DNA of 64,000 bases from contig OZ250162.1 in NCBI GenBank assembly GCA_965238025.1, positions 1,674,001 through 1,738,000 of the forward strand, in the 5' to 3' direction. The notes under the pieces are model-generated. The model was not told the DNA's origin. It worked only from the letters and a program-made list of their open reading frames with translations, and ran no database searches. This stretch comes from Pelagihabitans sp965238025 (GTDB lineage Bacteria; Bacteroidota; Bacteroidia; Flavobacteriales; Flavobacteriaceae). The position numbers and the translations under genes were made by a program. The stretch's first letter is position 1, and each line of letters starts with the position of its first letter. Shown piece after piece: positions 34,845-43,217 of the stretch.

Positions 34845-35234
34845 ATGAAACAACTCACAAAGGCGGAAGAAGAGGTCATGCAGATTTTATGGCAATTGCA
34901 AAAATGCAATGTTGCCGCTATAATCAAGGAATTGCCAGAACCAAAACCTGCATATAATACGGTTTCGACCATTGTTCGTATTCTTGAGAGTAAAGGTTTT
35001 GTAGACCACGAACAAGAGGGCAAGGGGTACCTGTACTTTCCGCTTCTTAAAAAATCCGACTATAGCAATCAGTCAATCAATAAATTGGTAGACGGATATT
35101 TTCAAGGCTCCTTTAAGAGCATGGTCTCTTTTTTTATGAAGAAGAACGATATGAGTTTGTCAGAATTGGAGTCAATTATGAAAGAGATTAAAACTGCCGA
35201 GTCGGCAGGGATAGATAAAAAAGAAGATAATTAA
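34845..35234 (+). CDS. BlaI/MecI/CopY-family repressor
   Basis: 129 residues from ATG 34845 ('MKQLTKAEEEVMQILW'); an upstream in-frame extension would cover the promoter. Winged helix features: 'AAIIKELPEPKPAYNTVSTI' recognition region, 'SKGFVDHEQEGKGYLYFPLL', then a C-terminal dimerisation helix. BlaI proteins repress their own operon and are cleaved or released through the membrane protease of the next gene. Two AACTA-type inverted repeats over its promoter support autoregulation. The M56 protease gene follows after ten bases. Confidence 0.92.
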   Translation: MKQLTKAEEEVMQILWQLQKCNVAAIIKELPEPKPAYNTVSTIVRILESKGFVDHEQEGKGYLYFPLLKKSDYSNQSINKLVDGYFQGSFKSMVSFFMKKNDMSLSELESIMKEIKTAESAGIDKKEDN

Positions 35235-35244
35235 AATACTGCTT

Positions 35245-36753
35245 ATGATCCAGTATGTTTTAGAGGTTATTACTTTTCAGGTGGTGTTCCTCATCATCTA
35301 CGATCTTTTCCTGAAAAGAGAGACTTTTTTTCAGTGGAACCGATTTTATCTTATAGGGACCCATGTCTTGTCCTTAGTAATCCCGTGGATAAAAATTGAG
35401 GCTATGAGAACTAAGGTGCCGCTAGAATTTCAGCACTATCCGGAATTTTTATGGAATATGAATAATGCTTCTTTGGATTTAACGGCAACCCAAGAAAGCG
35501 GTTTCAACATCGCATGGGAATATCTTGTTTTGTTTGGAGGGATGTCTTTGGCGACTATTTTCTTTAGCTACAAACTATATCAGATTTGGCAGTTGAAACG
35601 GAACGGCGACATTCAGCATTTTACAGAATTTACCCAGGTAATTGTTGCGAATAGTAGTTTGGCCTTCTCATTTTTTAGATCCATTTTTTTAGGTGATAAA
35701 GTATTCGAAAAAGAGTATCAAAACATAGTTCAACACGAATTAGTGCATATTCGCCAAAAGCATAGTTACGATTTACTGTTCTTTGAATTTATGCGTATCG
35801 TGGGTTGGTTTAATCCCTTGGTATATGTCTATCAAAATCGGATGTCCGAATTGCATGAATTCATTGCTGATGCGCAAATGGCCAAAACGAGCAAAAAAGC
35901 GCAGTATCAATTTTTATTGTCCCATGTATTTGAGACACAACATATTTCATTTATCAATCAATTTTTTAAATCATCACTAATTAAAAAACGAATAGTCATG
36001 TTACAAAAATCACAATCGAAAAGAATTTGGCAGTTAAAATACCTATTGTTGGTTCCCATCATCTTGGGAATGTTGTTTTATTCATCTTGCGAGTCCGAAC
36101 TTGTTGATAAAGCTAGTCGTCCTTTAGAAATTACTGTTGCTGATGTTGAAAATCTCAAAGTGGGAGAAGAAAGGGTTTTGCTTGAAAAACTATTATCCTT
36201 TTCAGGAGAAAAAACTCTTTCGGATATTATCCTAAGCGACAACCAAACTACGATTACTTTTAGCCAGATTAAAAACGGCTCTTTTATTTCAGGGCCTAAC
36301 GGTGAACTGATTCAGGCAAAAATGATAATTGATTCGAAAGTTCTTGATGAAGATTTTAGTCTTTTTCGAAATAAGATCAATGAACTGGAATCGCTAATTG
36401 ATAAGGATTTAGTTCCCTTTGCTGTAATAGATGAGATTCCCGTCTTTCCGGGCTGCGAGGATGAAATGAATAAAAGAGCTTGTTTTCAGGAGATGATGCA
36501 AAAACATGTCAGTAAAAATTTCAGGTATCCGGTGGAAGCTCAAAATCAGAGAATACAGGGTCGGGTGAGCACAATGTTCGTAATAACGAAAGATGGTCTG
36601 GTTCGTGGTCTGAAAATGCGCGGCCCTCATAAGCTATTGGAAGATGAGGTAGCGCGTATTATTTCAAGGCTTCCAAAAATGACTGCGGGGAAACAGGAAG
36701 GTGAAACTGTAAACGTTCCTTTTTCCATCCCAATAACTTTTAAATTAAAATAG
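35245..36753 (+). CDS. BlaR1-like M56 membrane protease with TonB C-terminal domain
   Basis: 502 residues. Membrane helices near residues 1-20, 32-50, 95-115 and 268-282 ('LKYLLLVPIILGMLFYSSC'). The M56 zinc site is 'HELVHIRQKHSYD' near residue 164, with 'LHEFIADA' downstream as the third-ligand region. The C-terminal 100 residues ('IPVFPGCED', 'HVSKNFRYPVEAQNQRIQGR', 'VSTMFVITKDGLVRGLKM') form a TonB-type C-terminal domain outside the membrane. In this Bacteroidota design an extracytoplasmic TonB-like module replaces the penicillin sensor of BlaR1, so the signal is probably an envelope condition. Co-operonic with the BlaI gene upstream and the TPR gene seven bases downstream. Confidence 0.88.
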   Translation: MIQYVLEVITFQVVFLIIYDLFLKRETFFQWNRFYLIGTHVLSLVIPWIKIEAMRTKVPLEFQHYPEFLWNMNNASLDLTATQESGFNIAWEYLVLFGGMSLATIFFSYKLYQIWQLKRNGDIQHFTEFTQVIVANSSLAFSFFRSIFLGDKVFEKEYQNIVQHELVHIRQKHSYDLLFFEFMRIVGWFNPLVYVYQNRMSELHEFIADAQMAKTSKKAQYQFLLSHVFETQHISFINQFFKSSLIKKRIVMLQKSQSKRIWQLKYLLLVPIILGMLFYSSCESELVDKASRPLEITVADVENLKVGEERVLLEKLLSFSGEKTLSDIILSDNQTTITFSQIKNGSFISGPNGELIQAKMIIDSKVLDEDFSLFRNKINELESLIDKDLVPFAVIDEIPVFPGCEDEMNKRACFQEMMQKHVSKNFRYPVEAQNQRIQGRVSTMFVITKDGLVRGLKMRGPHKLLEDEVARIISRLPKMTAGKQEGETVNVPFSIPITFKLK

Positions 36754-36759
36754 CTGGCT

Positions 36760-37896
36760 TTGAGAGTATTGTTGGTCCTAGCCCTTTTACTTGTTGGTTC
36801 TACAAAGGCACAATCATCATTTGTGGTTGCAGATAGCCTTTATGCAACGGGCAATTATATACGGGCCATAAACCAATATGCAAAAGAGGGGTCATCAAAA
36901 TCCCAACTCCAAATTGCCCGGGCCTACAACGCAATGGGGAATTATGATAGGGCGATTGCCCAATATGAATCCGTAGTCGCCAAAGATGAAAATCTTCAAA
37001 TTGCCCGATTGGAACTCGGAAAGCTATATCTGAAGACGAAACAATACGATGATGCCCGTAAATTGTATACCAAGTTGGTTCTGGATAATAACAAGAACCC
37101 CGGGTATTTTTATTATTTGGGAGAGGCGCATAGAGAGTTGAATGCATTTTCCAGCAGTTTGGTTGCTTACAAAAATGCGATAGGGATAGACAGTACCCAT
37201 TTACGAAGTCTGTTTCGACTTGGAAAATACTTTGTTGTCAATCAGGAGAATTATGAGGCTTTAGGATATATAAACAAGGGGCTTCGTTTTTATGAAAACG
37301 ATGTTTCCCTTATTAACCTAAAGGCCTTGGCCCTTTTTAACAATAATGAGTATGAAAAGGCAATTCCTTTTTTTGAGAAATTGTTAGTGTTGGGTGAACA
37401 CAAACCCCATGTGTACAACAAACTGGCCCAATGTTATTTTAAGGAGTGGGAGTTTGAGAAAGCAAAGAAAAAGTACCATTCCCTTATATTGATGATGAAT
37501 GAGACCGATCCCGATCCCTATTTCAATTTAGCCGGTGTTTTTTTAAAAGAAAAAGTGCTAGATAGTGCCCGCTTTTACATCAAAAAATCGATTGAGATTA
37601 AAGACCCCTCATTCTATAGGGAATATCGGAGCCTTGCCAGTATAGCCCGGGAAGAAAAGGACTTAAAAGTGGCTTTTGACTATTACAAATTGACTTGTAA
37701 AGAGGAACCTTCAGATTTTATGGCCTTTTATCAGGTTTGTACTTTGGCAGACCAACTGTATAAAGACCCAAAGTTGAAGCTAGGGTATTACCAGGATTTT
37801 ATTGAAAAGTTCGGAAATGATAAGCGGTATTTCTCCAATGTGGTGAAAAAGAGAATACTTGAGCTTAAGGAAGAAATACACTTTACAGGTAATTAA
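36760..37896 (+). CDS. secreted TPR protein
   Basis: 378 residues from a TTG start at 36760, which is right because it opens a clean signal peptide ('MRVLLVLALLLVGSTKAQ'). The rest is tetratricopeptide repeats, with units such as 'ARAYNAMGNYDRAIAQYESV', 'FYYLGEAHRELNAFSSSLVA' and 'VYNKLAQCYFKEWEFEKAKK'. It would be a periplasmic scaffold. It follows the M56 gene by six bases and precedes a TonB-domain lipoprotein, so it probably belongs to the same envelope-sensing unit. Confidence 0.85.
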   Translation: MRVLLVLALLLVGSTKAQSSFVVADSLYATGNYIRAINQYAKEGSSKSQLQIARAYNAMGNYDRAIAQYESVVAKDENLQIARLELGKLYLKTKQYDDARKLYTKLVLDNNKNPGYFYYLGEAHRELNAFSSSLVAYKNAIGIDSTHLRSLFRLGKYFVVNQENYEALGYINKGLRFYENDVSLINLKALALFNNNEYEKAIPFFEKLLVLGEHKPHVYNKLAQCYFKEWEFEKAKKKYHSLILMMNETDPDPYFNLAGVFLKEKVLDSARFYIKKSIEIKDPSFYREYRSLASIAREEKDLKVAFDYYKLTCKEEPSDFMAFYQVCTLADQLYKDPKLKLGYYQDFIEKFGNDKRYFSNVVKKRILELKEEIHFTGN

Positions 37897-37939
37897 TTGT
37901 CCGTTTAAAATCGTAATTTCCGCCTATAACCAAAGCGGA

Positions 37940-38422
37940 ATGAAGCGGCTTTTTTGTTTAATGCTTATATGTCTGTTAACCTCCTGTGACTTTTTCACCT
38001 CCAAGGAAGAAAAGACAACACAATTGGTAAACAAGGAGCTGCAACAAATCGATTGGACCGATGTTGACAATTACCCCCTGTTCGAGAATTGCGATGAAAC
38101 CGTTACTAAAATTGCCCAGCGCATTTGCTTTGAAAGAGAGTTGCTCGAGCACTGTTCTAAAACCTTAAAGCAGTTTGACTATCATATAAACACGGAAACC
38201 GACCCAAAAGTACTTGTAGATTTTTTGGTAGACCAAGATGGTCGAATAACGATAGTGAATATTCAAAAAGATACTGCCATTGATGCCGAAATGCCTGAAT
38301 TTGACCAAATCATAGCAAAAGCAATCAAAAATGTACCACCTTTGGCTCCTGCTTTGAAAAGGGGTATTCCGGTGAGGACAAAGTTTCGGATTCCAATTGT
38401 ATTGAAAACTACTGAAGAATAG
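37940..38422 (+). CDS. TonB C-terminal-domain lipoprotein
   Basis: 160 residues from ATG 37940 ('MKRLFCLMLICLLTSCDFF'), which gives a lipoprotein signal with the lipid-carrying Cys in LTSC. The earlier in-frame start overlaps the TPR gene and destroys this signal. The mature part shares 'PLFENCDE', 'CFERELLEH' and a TonB-like end ('VDFLVDQDGRITIVNI', 'GIPVRTKFRIPIVLK') with the C-terminal domain of the M56 protease two genes upstream, so the two may have a common ligand or partner. ruvC starts three bases after its stop. Confidence 0.8.
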   Translation: MKRLFCLMLICLLTSCDFFTSKEEKTTQLVNKELQQIDWTDVDNYPLFENCDETVTKIAQRICFERELLEHCSKTLKQFDYHINTETDPKVLVDFLVDQDGRITIVNIQKDTAIDAEMPEFDQIIAKAIKNVPPLAPALKRGIPVRTKFRIPIVLKTTEE

Positions 38423-38425
38423 GAA

Positions 38426-38980
38426 TTGGCTAAAGAAAAAATCATATTAGGTATTGATCCGGGAACCACTATTATGGGTTTTGGAATCATTAAGGTAGTT
38501 GGGAAAAAGATGGAGTTTATGCAAATGAACGAACTGCTTTTATCCAAATATCAAGATCCGTATACGAAGCTGAAACTCATTTTTGAACGGACTGTTGAAC
38601 TTATTGATACCTATCACCCAGATGAAATAGCAATTGAGGCCCCATTTTTTGGCAAGAATGTACAATCAATGCTAAAGTTGGGAAGAGCTCAGGGAGTGGC
38701 CATGGCAGCAGGCTTATCCCGTCAAATCCCTATTACGGAATACCTTCCTAAAAAGATAAAAATGGCAATAACGGGCAATGGAAATGCTAGTAAGGAACAA
38801 GTTGCAAAGATGCTGCAAAGTATGTTGGCGTTAAAGACGTTACCAAAAAATTTGGATGCCACCGACGGACTTGCGGCCGCTGTTTGCCATTTTTATAATG
38901 CGGGTCGTGTTGACGTAGGGAAGAGTTATTCAGGCTGGGAAACTTTTGTGAAGCAGAATGAAGGTCGGGTGAAAAAGTAG
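38426..38980 (+). CDS. ruvC: crossover junction endodeoxyribonuclease RuvC
   Basis: 184 residues from a TTG start at 38426. RuvC resolves Holliday junctions by paired nicks. The catalytic acids are visible: Asp in 'ILGIDPGTTIMGFG', Glu in 'EIAIEAPFFGKN', and the Asp pair in 'NLDATDGLAAAVCH'. Length is usual. It is unusually placed behind the BlaI/M56/TPR/TonB lipoprotein genes with three bases between genes, and its 3' end is followed by the inverted-repeat element. No ruvA or ruvB is nearby. Confidence 0.95.
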   Translation: MAKEKIILGIDPGTTIMGFGIIKVVGKKMEFMQMNELLLSKYQDPYTKLKLIFERTVELIDTYHPDEIAIEAPFFGKNVQSMLKLGRAQGVAMAAGLSRQIPITEYLPKKIKMAITGNGNASKEQVAKMLQSMLALKTLPKNLDATDGLAAAVCHFYNAGRVDVGKSYSGWETFVKQNEGRVKK

Positions 38981-39000
38981 GCTGTAAATAGCTAAAAATG

Positions 39001-39442
39001 AGTGTTCAGTTGGCAGTTGCAGTAGGCAGTTCGAAATAAAAAATATGAGATTTCAAGATCTTTTGGCATATAAAAAATCTTTTGCTCTTGCAATGAAGAT
39101 ATTTGAGATTACAAAGTCTTTTCCAAAAGAAGAGAGGTATTCGCTGACGGATCAAATCAGGAGGTCTTCCAGAAGTGTTAGTGCAAATATTTCTGAATCA
39201 TATCGTAAAAGAAGATATCCTAAAAACTTCGTAAGCAAGTTAACCGACAGTGATGCCGAAAACTCAGAAACTCAAACTTGGCTAGAGTATGCTTTAGCAT
39301 GCAAGTATATAGATCAACAAATTTTTGACGATTGTTTTAGAGATAGCGAAGAAGTGGGAAGGTTGATTAATTATATGATTAACAATCCAGGAAAGTTTGG
39401 GTCAAAATAAAAACTGCTTACTGCAACTGCCAACTGAACACT
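39001..39442. mobile_element. 442-bp element: four-helix-bundle gene inside 31-bp inverted repeats
   Basis: Bases 39001-39031 and 39412-39442 are inverted copies of each other, 30 of 31 identical. They enclose one gene (39045-39410), leaving only 13 and one bases between gene and repeats. The repeats themselves consist of short tandem units (CAGTTGG-CAGTTG-CAGTAGG-CAGTT). The element sits between ruvC and hemW. The flanks CTAAAAATGAG (left) and CTAAATATGAG (right) are nearly the same, which may be a target-site duplication or chance. There is no recognisable transposase, so mobility would need a trans-acting enzyme. Confidence 0.6.
39045..39410 (+). CDS. four-helix-bundle protein (23S rRNA intervening-sequence protein family)
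   Basis: 121 residues of the S23/23S_rRNA_IVP family, related to the avd accessory proteins of diversity-generating retroelements. Family marks are 'MRFQDLLAYKKSFALAMKIF', 'SLTDQIRRSSRSVSANISES' and 'EYALACKYIDQ'. The protein is basic and all-helical and forms a pentameric barrel in known structures; its biological job is not known. It is the only gene in the inverted-repeat element, with the stop codon one base before the right repeat. That tight packing suggests the gene and the repeats move or are kept together. Confidence 0.88.
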   Translation: MRFQDLLAYKKSFALAMKIFEITKSFPKEERYSLTDQIRRSSRSVSANISESYRKRRYPKNFVSKLTDSDAENSETQTWLEYALACKYIDQQIFDDCFRDSEEVGRLINYMINNPGKFGSK

Positions 39443-39446
39443 AAAT

Positions 39447-40580
39447 ATGAGCGGTATCTACATACATATCCCATTTTGTAAACAGGCTTGTCATTACTGC
39501 GATTTTCACTTTTCTACTGCATTAGGTAAAAAAGAGACAATGCTTAAGGCATTAGCAAATGAGCTAAGCCTCAGAAATGATGAATTCAAAAATGAGCCCG
39601 TTGAAACCATTTATTTTGGTGGGGGAACCCCATCTATTTTAAAATCTGAGGAAATCAACTCACTCATTAATATGGTTTATGCTAATTATGAGGTTGTTGA
39701 TAATCCAGAAATCACTTTGGAAGCCAACCCCGATGATTTAACGGAAGAAAAAATAAAGGAGTTGGCCTATTCGCTAGTCAACCGACTAAGCATAGGAATA
39801 CAGTCTTTTTTTGAAGCGGATTTAAAATTTATGAACCGAGCACATTCCGCAGACGAGGCTGCGGAATCCTTATTTGAGGCAACATGTCATTTCGATAACA
39901 TTTCTATTGATTTGATCTACGGGATTCCGAATATGACCAACGAGCGCTGGAAACAAAATATTGAAAAGGCATTGGCTTTCGGAATTCCCCATATTTCAAG
40001 TTACGCCCTGACTGTTGAACCCAAAACCGCCTTGGCCAATTTTATTGAAAAAGGAATTGTAAAACCCTTGGATGACAAAGTTTCGCAAGCACATTTCAAC
40101 ATCCTTTTGGGAGAAATGGAAGCAGCAGGTTTTGTGAATTATGAAACGTCCAACTTTGGAAAACCAGACTACTTTTCAAAGAACAATACGGCCTACTGGC
40201 AGCAAAAAAAATATATGGGAATAGGACCGTCTGCACATTCTTTTGACGGTTTAAAAAGAGGATGGAACGTCAAAAACAATCCAAAATATATTAAATCCAT
40301 AGAAAAAAATGAATTGCCTATGGAGGTAGAGGTACTTTCCCGAACGGATAGGTACAATGAGTATGTAATGACTGGTTTACGAACAATTTGGGGCGTTTCT
40401 ATCGCTAGAATTGCATCGGAATATGGTAGTGAGTATCAAAAGTACCTCTTAAAACAAGCTCAAAAGCATATTCAGGAAAATCTCTTGCAAATCGTTGACG
40501 ATACATTGCTAACGACCAAAAAAGGCAAGTTTCTTGCCGATGGTATTGCGGCTAATCTTTTTATGTTAAATTTGGATTAA
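39447..40580 (+). CDS. hemW: radical SAM haem chaperone HemW
   Basis: 377 residues. The [4Fe-4S] cluster motif is 'HIPFCKQACHYCDFHFS' (CxxxCxxC). The SAM-binding 'TIYFGGGTPSIL' and 'NPDDLTEEKI' follow, then 'RLSIGIQSF' and 'SYALTVEPKT'. HemW is shorter than HemN and lacks its extended N-terminus; this length fits HemW, which delivers haem to respiratory proteins. Its start codon lies only four bases after the right repeat of the element, so the insertion has probably altered its leader. Confidence 0.92.
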   Translation: MSGIYIHIPFCKQACHYCDFHFSTALGKKETMLKALANELSLRNDEFKNEPVETIYFGGGTPSILKSEEINSLINMVYANYEVVDNPEITLEANPDDLTEEKIKELAYSLVNRLSIGIQSFFEADLKFMNRAHSADEAAESLFEATCHFDNISIDLIYGIPNMTNERWKQNIEKALAFGIPHISSYALTVEPKTALANFIEKGIVKPLDDKVSQAHFNILLGEMEAAGFVNYETSNFGKPDYFSKNNTAYWQQKKYMGIGPSAHSFDGLKRGWNVKNNPKYIKSIEKNELPMEVEVLSRTDRYNEYVMTGLRTIWGVSIARIASEYGSEYQKYLLKQAQKHIQENLLQIVDDTLLTTKKGKFLADGIAANLFMLNLD

Positions 40581-40583
40581 CGG

Positions 40584-40699
40584 ACGTCTTTGCGAGGAGT
40601 TTCTATGAGTTTACACTTTAGCAAATGACTAGAGCGACAAAGCAAACTGTTGAAGGAAGTTCAATAGTAAACAGTTTGCTTCGTGCCTCGCAAAGACGT
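40584..40699. repeat. nested REP-like palindrome pair
   Basis: Outer arms ACGTCTTTGCGAGG (40584-40597) and CCTCGCAAAGACGT (40686-40699); inner arms AAGCAAACTGTT (40640-40651) and AACAGTTTGCTT (40670-40681). It looks like two REP units head to head. It lies between hemW and the cyclase gene and could fold into a long stem. Confidence 0.7.
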
Positions 40700-40715
40700 T
40701 GTGAAATGAATTTTC

Positions 40716-41453
40716 GTGCTAGCAAAAATAAAAAACGACATTATAGACCTTTCCAAACCCTTGGATATCGCTATTCCCTTAAAGGGGGAGGCGTCCAATG
40801 TAAATGCCTGGTATGTTGGGCATCCTAAAATAGAGCCCCATAAAGAGGGCGATTTTGTCGGAAGTGTCTCAGAGGGGGCAAGTATCAATTTTAATGATAT
40901 TAGCTTTAATCCGCACGCGCATGGCACGCATACCGAATGTATTGGACATATTACCAAAGATTTTCACTCGGTTAATCAACACTTAAAACAATTTTTCTTC
41001 TTGGCCGAGGTCATTACCATAGCCCCCGAAAAATATCAGGACGATTTTGTCATTTCAAGAAAGCAGTTACAATACGCTATTGGAAACAAGAAACGCGATG
41101 CCATAGTGGTTCGTACATTACCCAATTTAAAGGATAAAATGTCTCGACAATACTCGAATACCAATCCACCGTATTTTTTGGAACAGGCGGCTCAACTTTT
41201 GGTTGACAAGGGCATCACCCATTTATTGGTAGACTTACCCTCGGTAGATAAAGAAAAGGACAACGGCGCCCTCTTGGCACATAAGGCATTTTGGGGGGTT
41301 GAGACTAAGTTGCGCAAAAAAGCAACGATTACGGAATTTATATTTGTGCCAAACTCGGTAAAAGACGGTAAATATTACTTAAACCTGCAGGTTGCCCCTT
41401 TTGAGAATGATGCAAGCCCTAGTCGCCCGGTGCTTTATAAAATAGAAGACTGA
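40716..41453 (+). CDS. cyclase-family metal hydrolase (kynurenine formamidase-like)
   Basis: 245 residues from a GTG start at 40716, just past the REP pair. The metal-binding motif of the cyclase/KynB family is 'NPHAHGTHTECIGHI' (HxxGTHTE...H). The usual motif has HxGTHxDxPxH; Glu replaces Asp here. C-terminal 'THLLVDLPSVDKEKDNGAL' is also typical. Members hydrolyse formyl-kynurenine or other cyclic amides and ureas; the substrate here is unknown, as no tryptophan-degradation genes are nearby. Its stop overlaps the next start (TGATG). Confidence 0.82.
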   Translation: MLAKIKNDIIDLSKPLDIAIPLKGEASNVNAWYVGHPKIEPHKEGDFVGSVSEGASINFNDISFNPHAHGTHTECIGHITKDFHSVNQHLKQFFFLAEVITIAPEKYQDDFVISRKQLQYAIGNKKRDAIVVRTLPNLKDKMSRQYSNTNPPYFLEQAAQLLVDKGITHLLVDLPSVDKEKDNGALLAHKAFWGVETKLRKKATITEFIFVPNSVKDGKYYLNLQVAPFENDASPSRPVLYKIED

Positions 41454-41812
41454 TGCGAACTTTATTGAAAATCGAAGAATTGGCCATGTTCGGTTTGGGT
41501 GTTTACCTCTTCAGTTTGCTGCCATATGCATGGTGGTGGTTTCTGGTATTGTTATTGACTCCTGACATTGGAATGCTCGGGTACCTTTTCGGAAATAAAG
41601 TAGGTGCAATCGGGTATAACCTATTTCACCACAAGGCAATTGCAATTGCGATTTACCTTTGGGGTACGTATCTTACGATGCCCATGGTGCAGTTAATCGG
41701 TGTGATTTTGTTCTCTCATTCCGCATTTGACAGACTGTTGGGGTACGGCCTCAAATATCATAAAGGGTTTAAATTTACCCATCTGGGCGAAATAGGAAAA
41801 AATAATGGATAG
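41453..41812 (+). CDS. DUF4260 membrane protein
   Basis: 119 residues with about four membrane helices. DUF4260 marks: 'LLKIEELAMFGLGVYLFSLL', 'LLTPDIGMLGYLFGNKVGA' and 'YNLFHHKAIAIAIYLWGTY', ending 'FDRLLGYGLKYHKGFKFTHL'. Conserved Asp and His residues inside the membrane-facing stretches hint at metal or proton handling, but the function is unknown. It overlaps the preceding cyclase gene and the following DUF4230 gene, forming a tight run. Confidence 0.88.
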   Translation: MRTLLKIEELAMFGLGVYLFSLLPYAWWWFLVLLLTPDIGMLGYLFGNKVGAIGYNLFHHKAIAIAIYLWGTYLTMPMVQLIGVILFSHSAFDRLLGYGLKYHKGFKFTHLGEIGKNNG

Positions 41813-42461
41813 TATATTCGATACTTTTTTAGGCTTGCTTTTAGGCGGAATCGCCACATATTGGGCATATTCTTTCCTCCGTAGGAAGAAAGGAAAAGAG
41901 ATTACCAAAAACCAATCTATCGTACTATTGGAGAAGATTAAAAGTGTGTGTAAGCTAATTTCCGTGGAAGGCGATTTTGCTGAGATTTACACCTATGAAA
42001 ATACCAAGGAGCGGTTTATGAGTATGATCAGTAGCAAAAAGAAAGCGCTGATCGTAGTAAAAGCCAAGGCGCATATTGGGTATGATTTGAACAAGATCAG
42101 GATGACATCCGATGTGGAAAATAAGAAAGTGACCCTTGACAGTTTCCCGCAACCGGAAATCTTATCAATAGAACCTGACTTGGAGTTTTATGATATTAAA
42201 AATGGAATGTTCAATTCCTTCACTCCTGACGATCTGACGATACTGGATAAGGAAGCAAAGAATCATATCAAGGCAAAGATTCCTGAAAGTGGTTTGATGC
42301 TTACCGCTAGAAAGGAAGCGCTAGAGGCGATTCTTTTGGTCGAAAATCTAGCGGAGACCATTGGCTGGGAGTTGGACTATTCCGCTTTGGAATTGGATAG
42401 TGCCGATCAGGCATTATTGGCAGAAAGTAATCGCTCATTAGAAAAAATGGAAACTGAATGA
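41805..42461 (+). CDS. DUF4230 membrane-anchored protein
   Basis: 218 residues. One N-terminal membrane helix (about 5-22, 'TFLGLLLGGIATYWAYSFL') and a soluble domain with the DUF4230 pattern: 'IKSVCKLISVEGDFAEIYTY', 'KKKALIVVKAKAHIGYDLNK' and 'LDSFPQPEILSIEPDLEFYD'. The soluble domain would face the outside. Function unknown. It overlaps DUF4260 by eight bases and the next gene by four. Confidence 0.85.
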   Translation: MDSIFDTFLGLLLGGIATYWAYSFLRRKKGKEITKNQSIVLLEKIKSVCKLISVEGDFAEIYTYENTKERFMSMISSKKKALIVVKAKAHIGYDLNKIRMTSDVENKKVTLDSFPQPEILSIEPDLEFYDIKNGMFNSFTPDDLTILDKEAKNHIKAKIPESGLMLTARKEALEAILLVENLAETIGWELDYSALELDSADQALLAESNRSLEKMETE

Positions 42462-42856
42462 AAAAGGTAAGATTGCTATTGCTTTTTGCTGCCATCGCTA
42501 CAATGAGCTTTGGCCAAGCCCGAAAAAACGCTACGAATGTATTCGATCCGAGTTTTACCCATGTCGTTTATTTTTGGCTTGCCAACCCCGATAGTGAAGA
42601 AGACAGGGTGGCTTTTGAAAGTAGTCTGAAAAAATTTCTGGAGAATTCAGCTTATGCAAAGACTAAATTTATAGGAACGCCACCAGATGCCAGTCGCGAT
42701 ATTGTAGATGGATCATTCACCTATTCCCTTATCGTTACTTTTGAATCGGCCGAGGCCCAGCAAAATTATCAAGATGAGGCAGCTCATAAATTGTTTATAG
42801 AGGAATCCAAACATTTATGGACAAAAGTAATTGTCTATGATGCTACCGGTATATGA
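42458..42856 (+). CDS. secreted Dabb-domain protein
   Basis: 132 residues with a signal peptide ('MKKVRLLLLFAAIATMSFGQ') and a Dabb (dimeric alpha/beta barrel) domain: 'FTHVVYFWLANPDSEEDRVA', 'FESSLKKFLENS' and 'YSLIVTFESAEAQQNYQDEA', then 'HKLFIEESKHLW'. Dabb proteins bind small hydrophobic or phenolic molecules and some are enzymes; here the export signal means action in the periplasm. Overlaps its neighbours by four bases on both sides. Confidence 0.85.
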   Translation: MKKVRLLLLFAAIATMSFGQARKNATNVFDPSFTHVVYFWLANPDSEEDRVAFESSLKKFLENSAYAKTKFIGTPPDASRDIVDGSFTYSLIVTFESAEAQQNYQDEAAHKLFIEESKHLWTKVIVYDATGI

Positions 42857-43212
42857 ATATTGAAGAATTCAGAAATATCTGCCTCGCCAAGAAAGGGGTA
42901 ACCGAAAGTTTCCCTTTTGATGAGCATACGCTTGTCTTTAAAGTAATGGGCAAAATGTTCGCGCTATCCGGGCTGGAGCGGCTCCCGCCTCAAGCAAATT
43001 TGAAATGTAACCCCGAATATGGTATTGAACTTCGGGAAGAATATGATGGTGATATCATACCTGGCTATCATATGAGCAAGGTACATTGGAATACGGTCTT
43101 TCTGGAACGTTTACCACCAAAATTGATTGTTGAATTGATAGATCATTCATATGATTTGATAGTTTCAAAACTGTCAAAGAAATTGAAGACGGAATATGAT
43201 GCATTAGATTGA
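42853..43212 (+). CDS. MmcQ/YjbR-family protein
   Basis: 119 residues. Family marks: 'CLAKKGVTESFPFDEHTLVF', 'KVMGKMFALSGL', 'ANLKCNPEYGIELREEYD' and 'PGYHMSKVHWNTVFL'. The fold is that of YjbR (CyaY-like), often called DNA-binding but with no proven role. It is part of the overlapping gene run (four-base overlaps). Confidence 0.88.
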   Translation: MNIEEFRNICLAKKGVTESFPFDEHTLVFKVMGKMFALSGLERLPPQANLKCNPEYGIELREEYDGDIIPGYHMSKVHWNTVFLERLPPKLIVELIDHSYDLIVSKLSKKLKTEYDALD

Positions 43213-43217
43213 TTACT

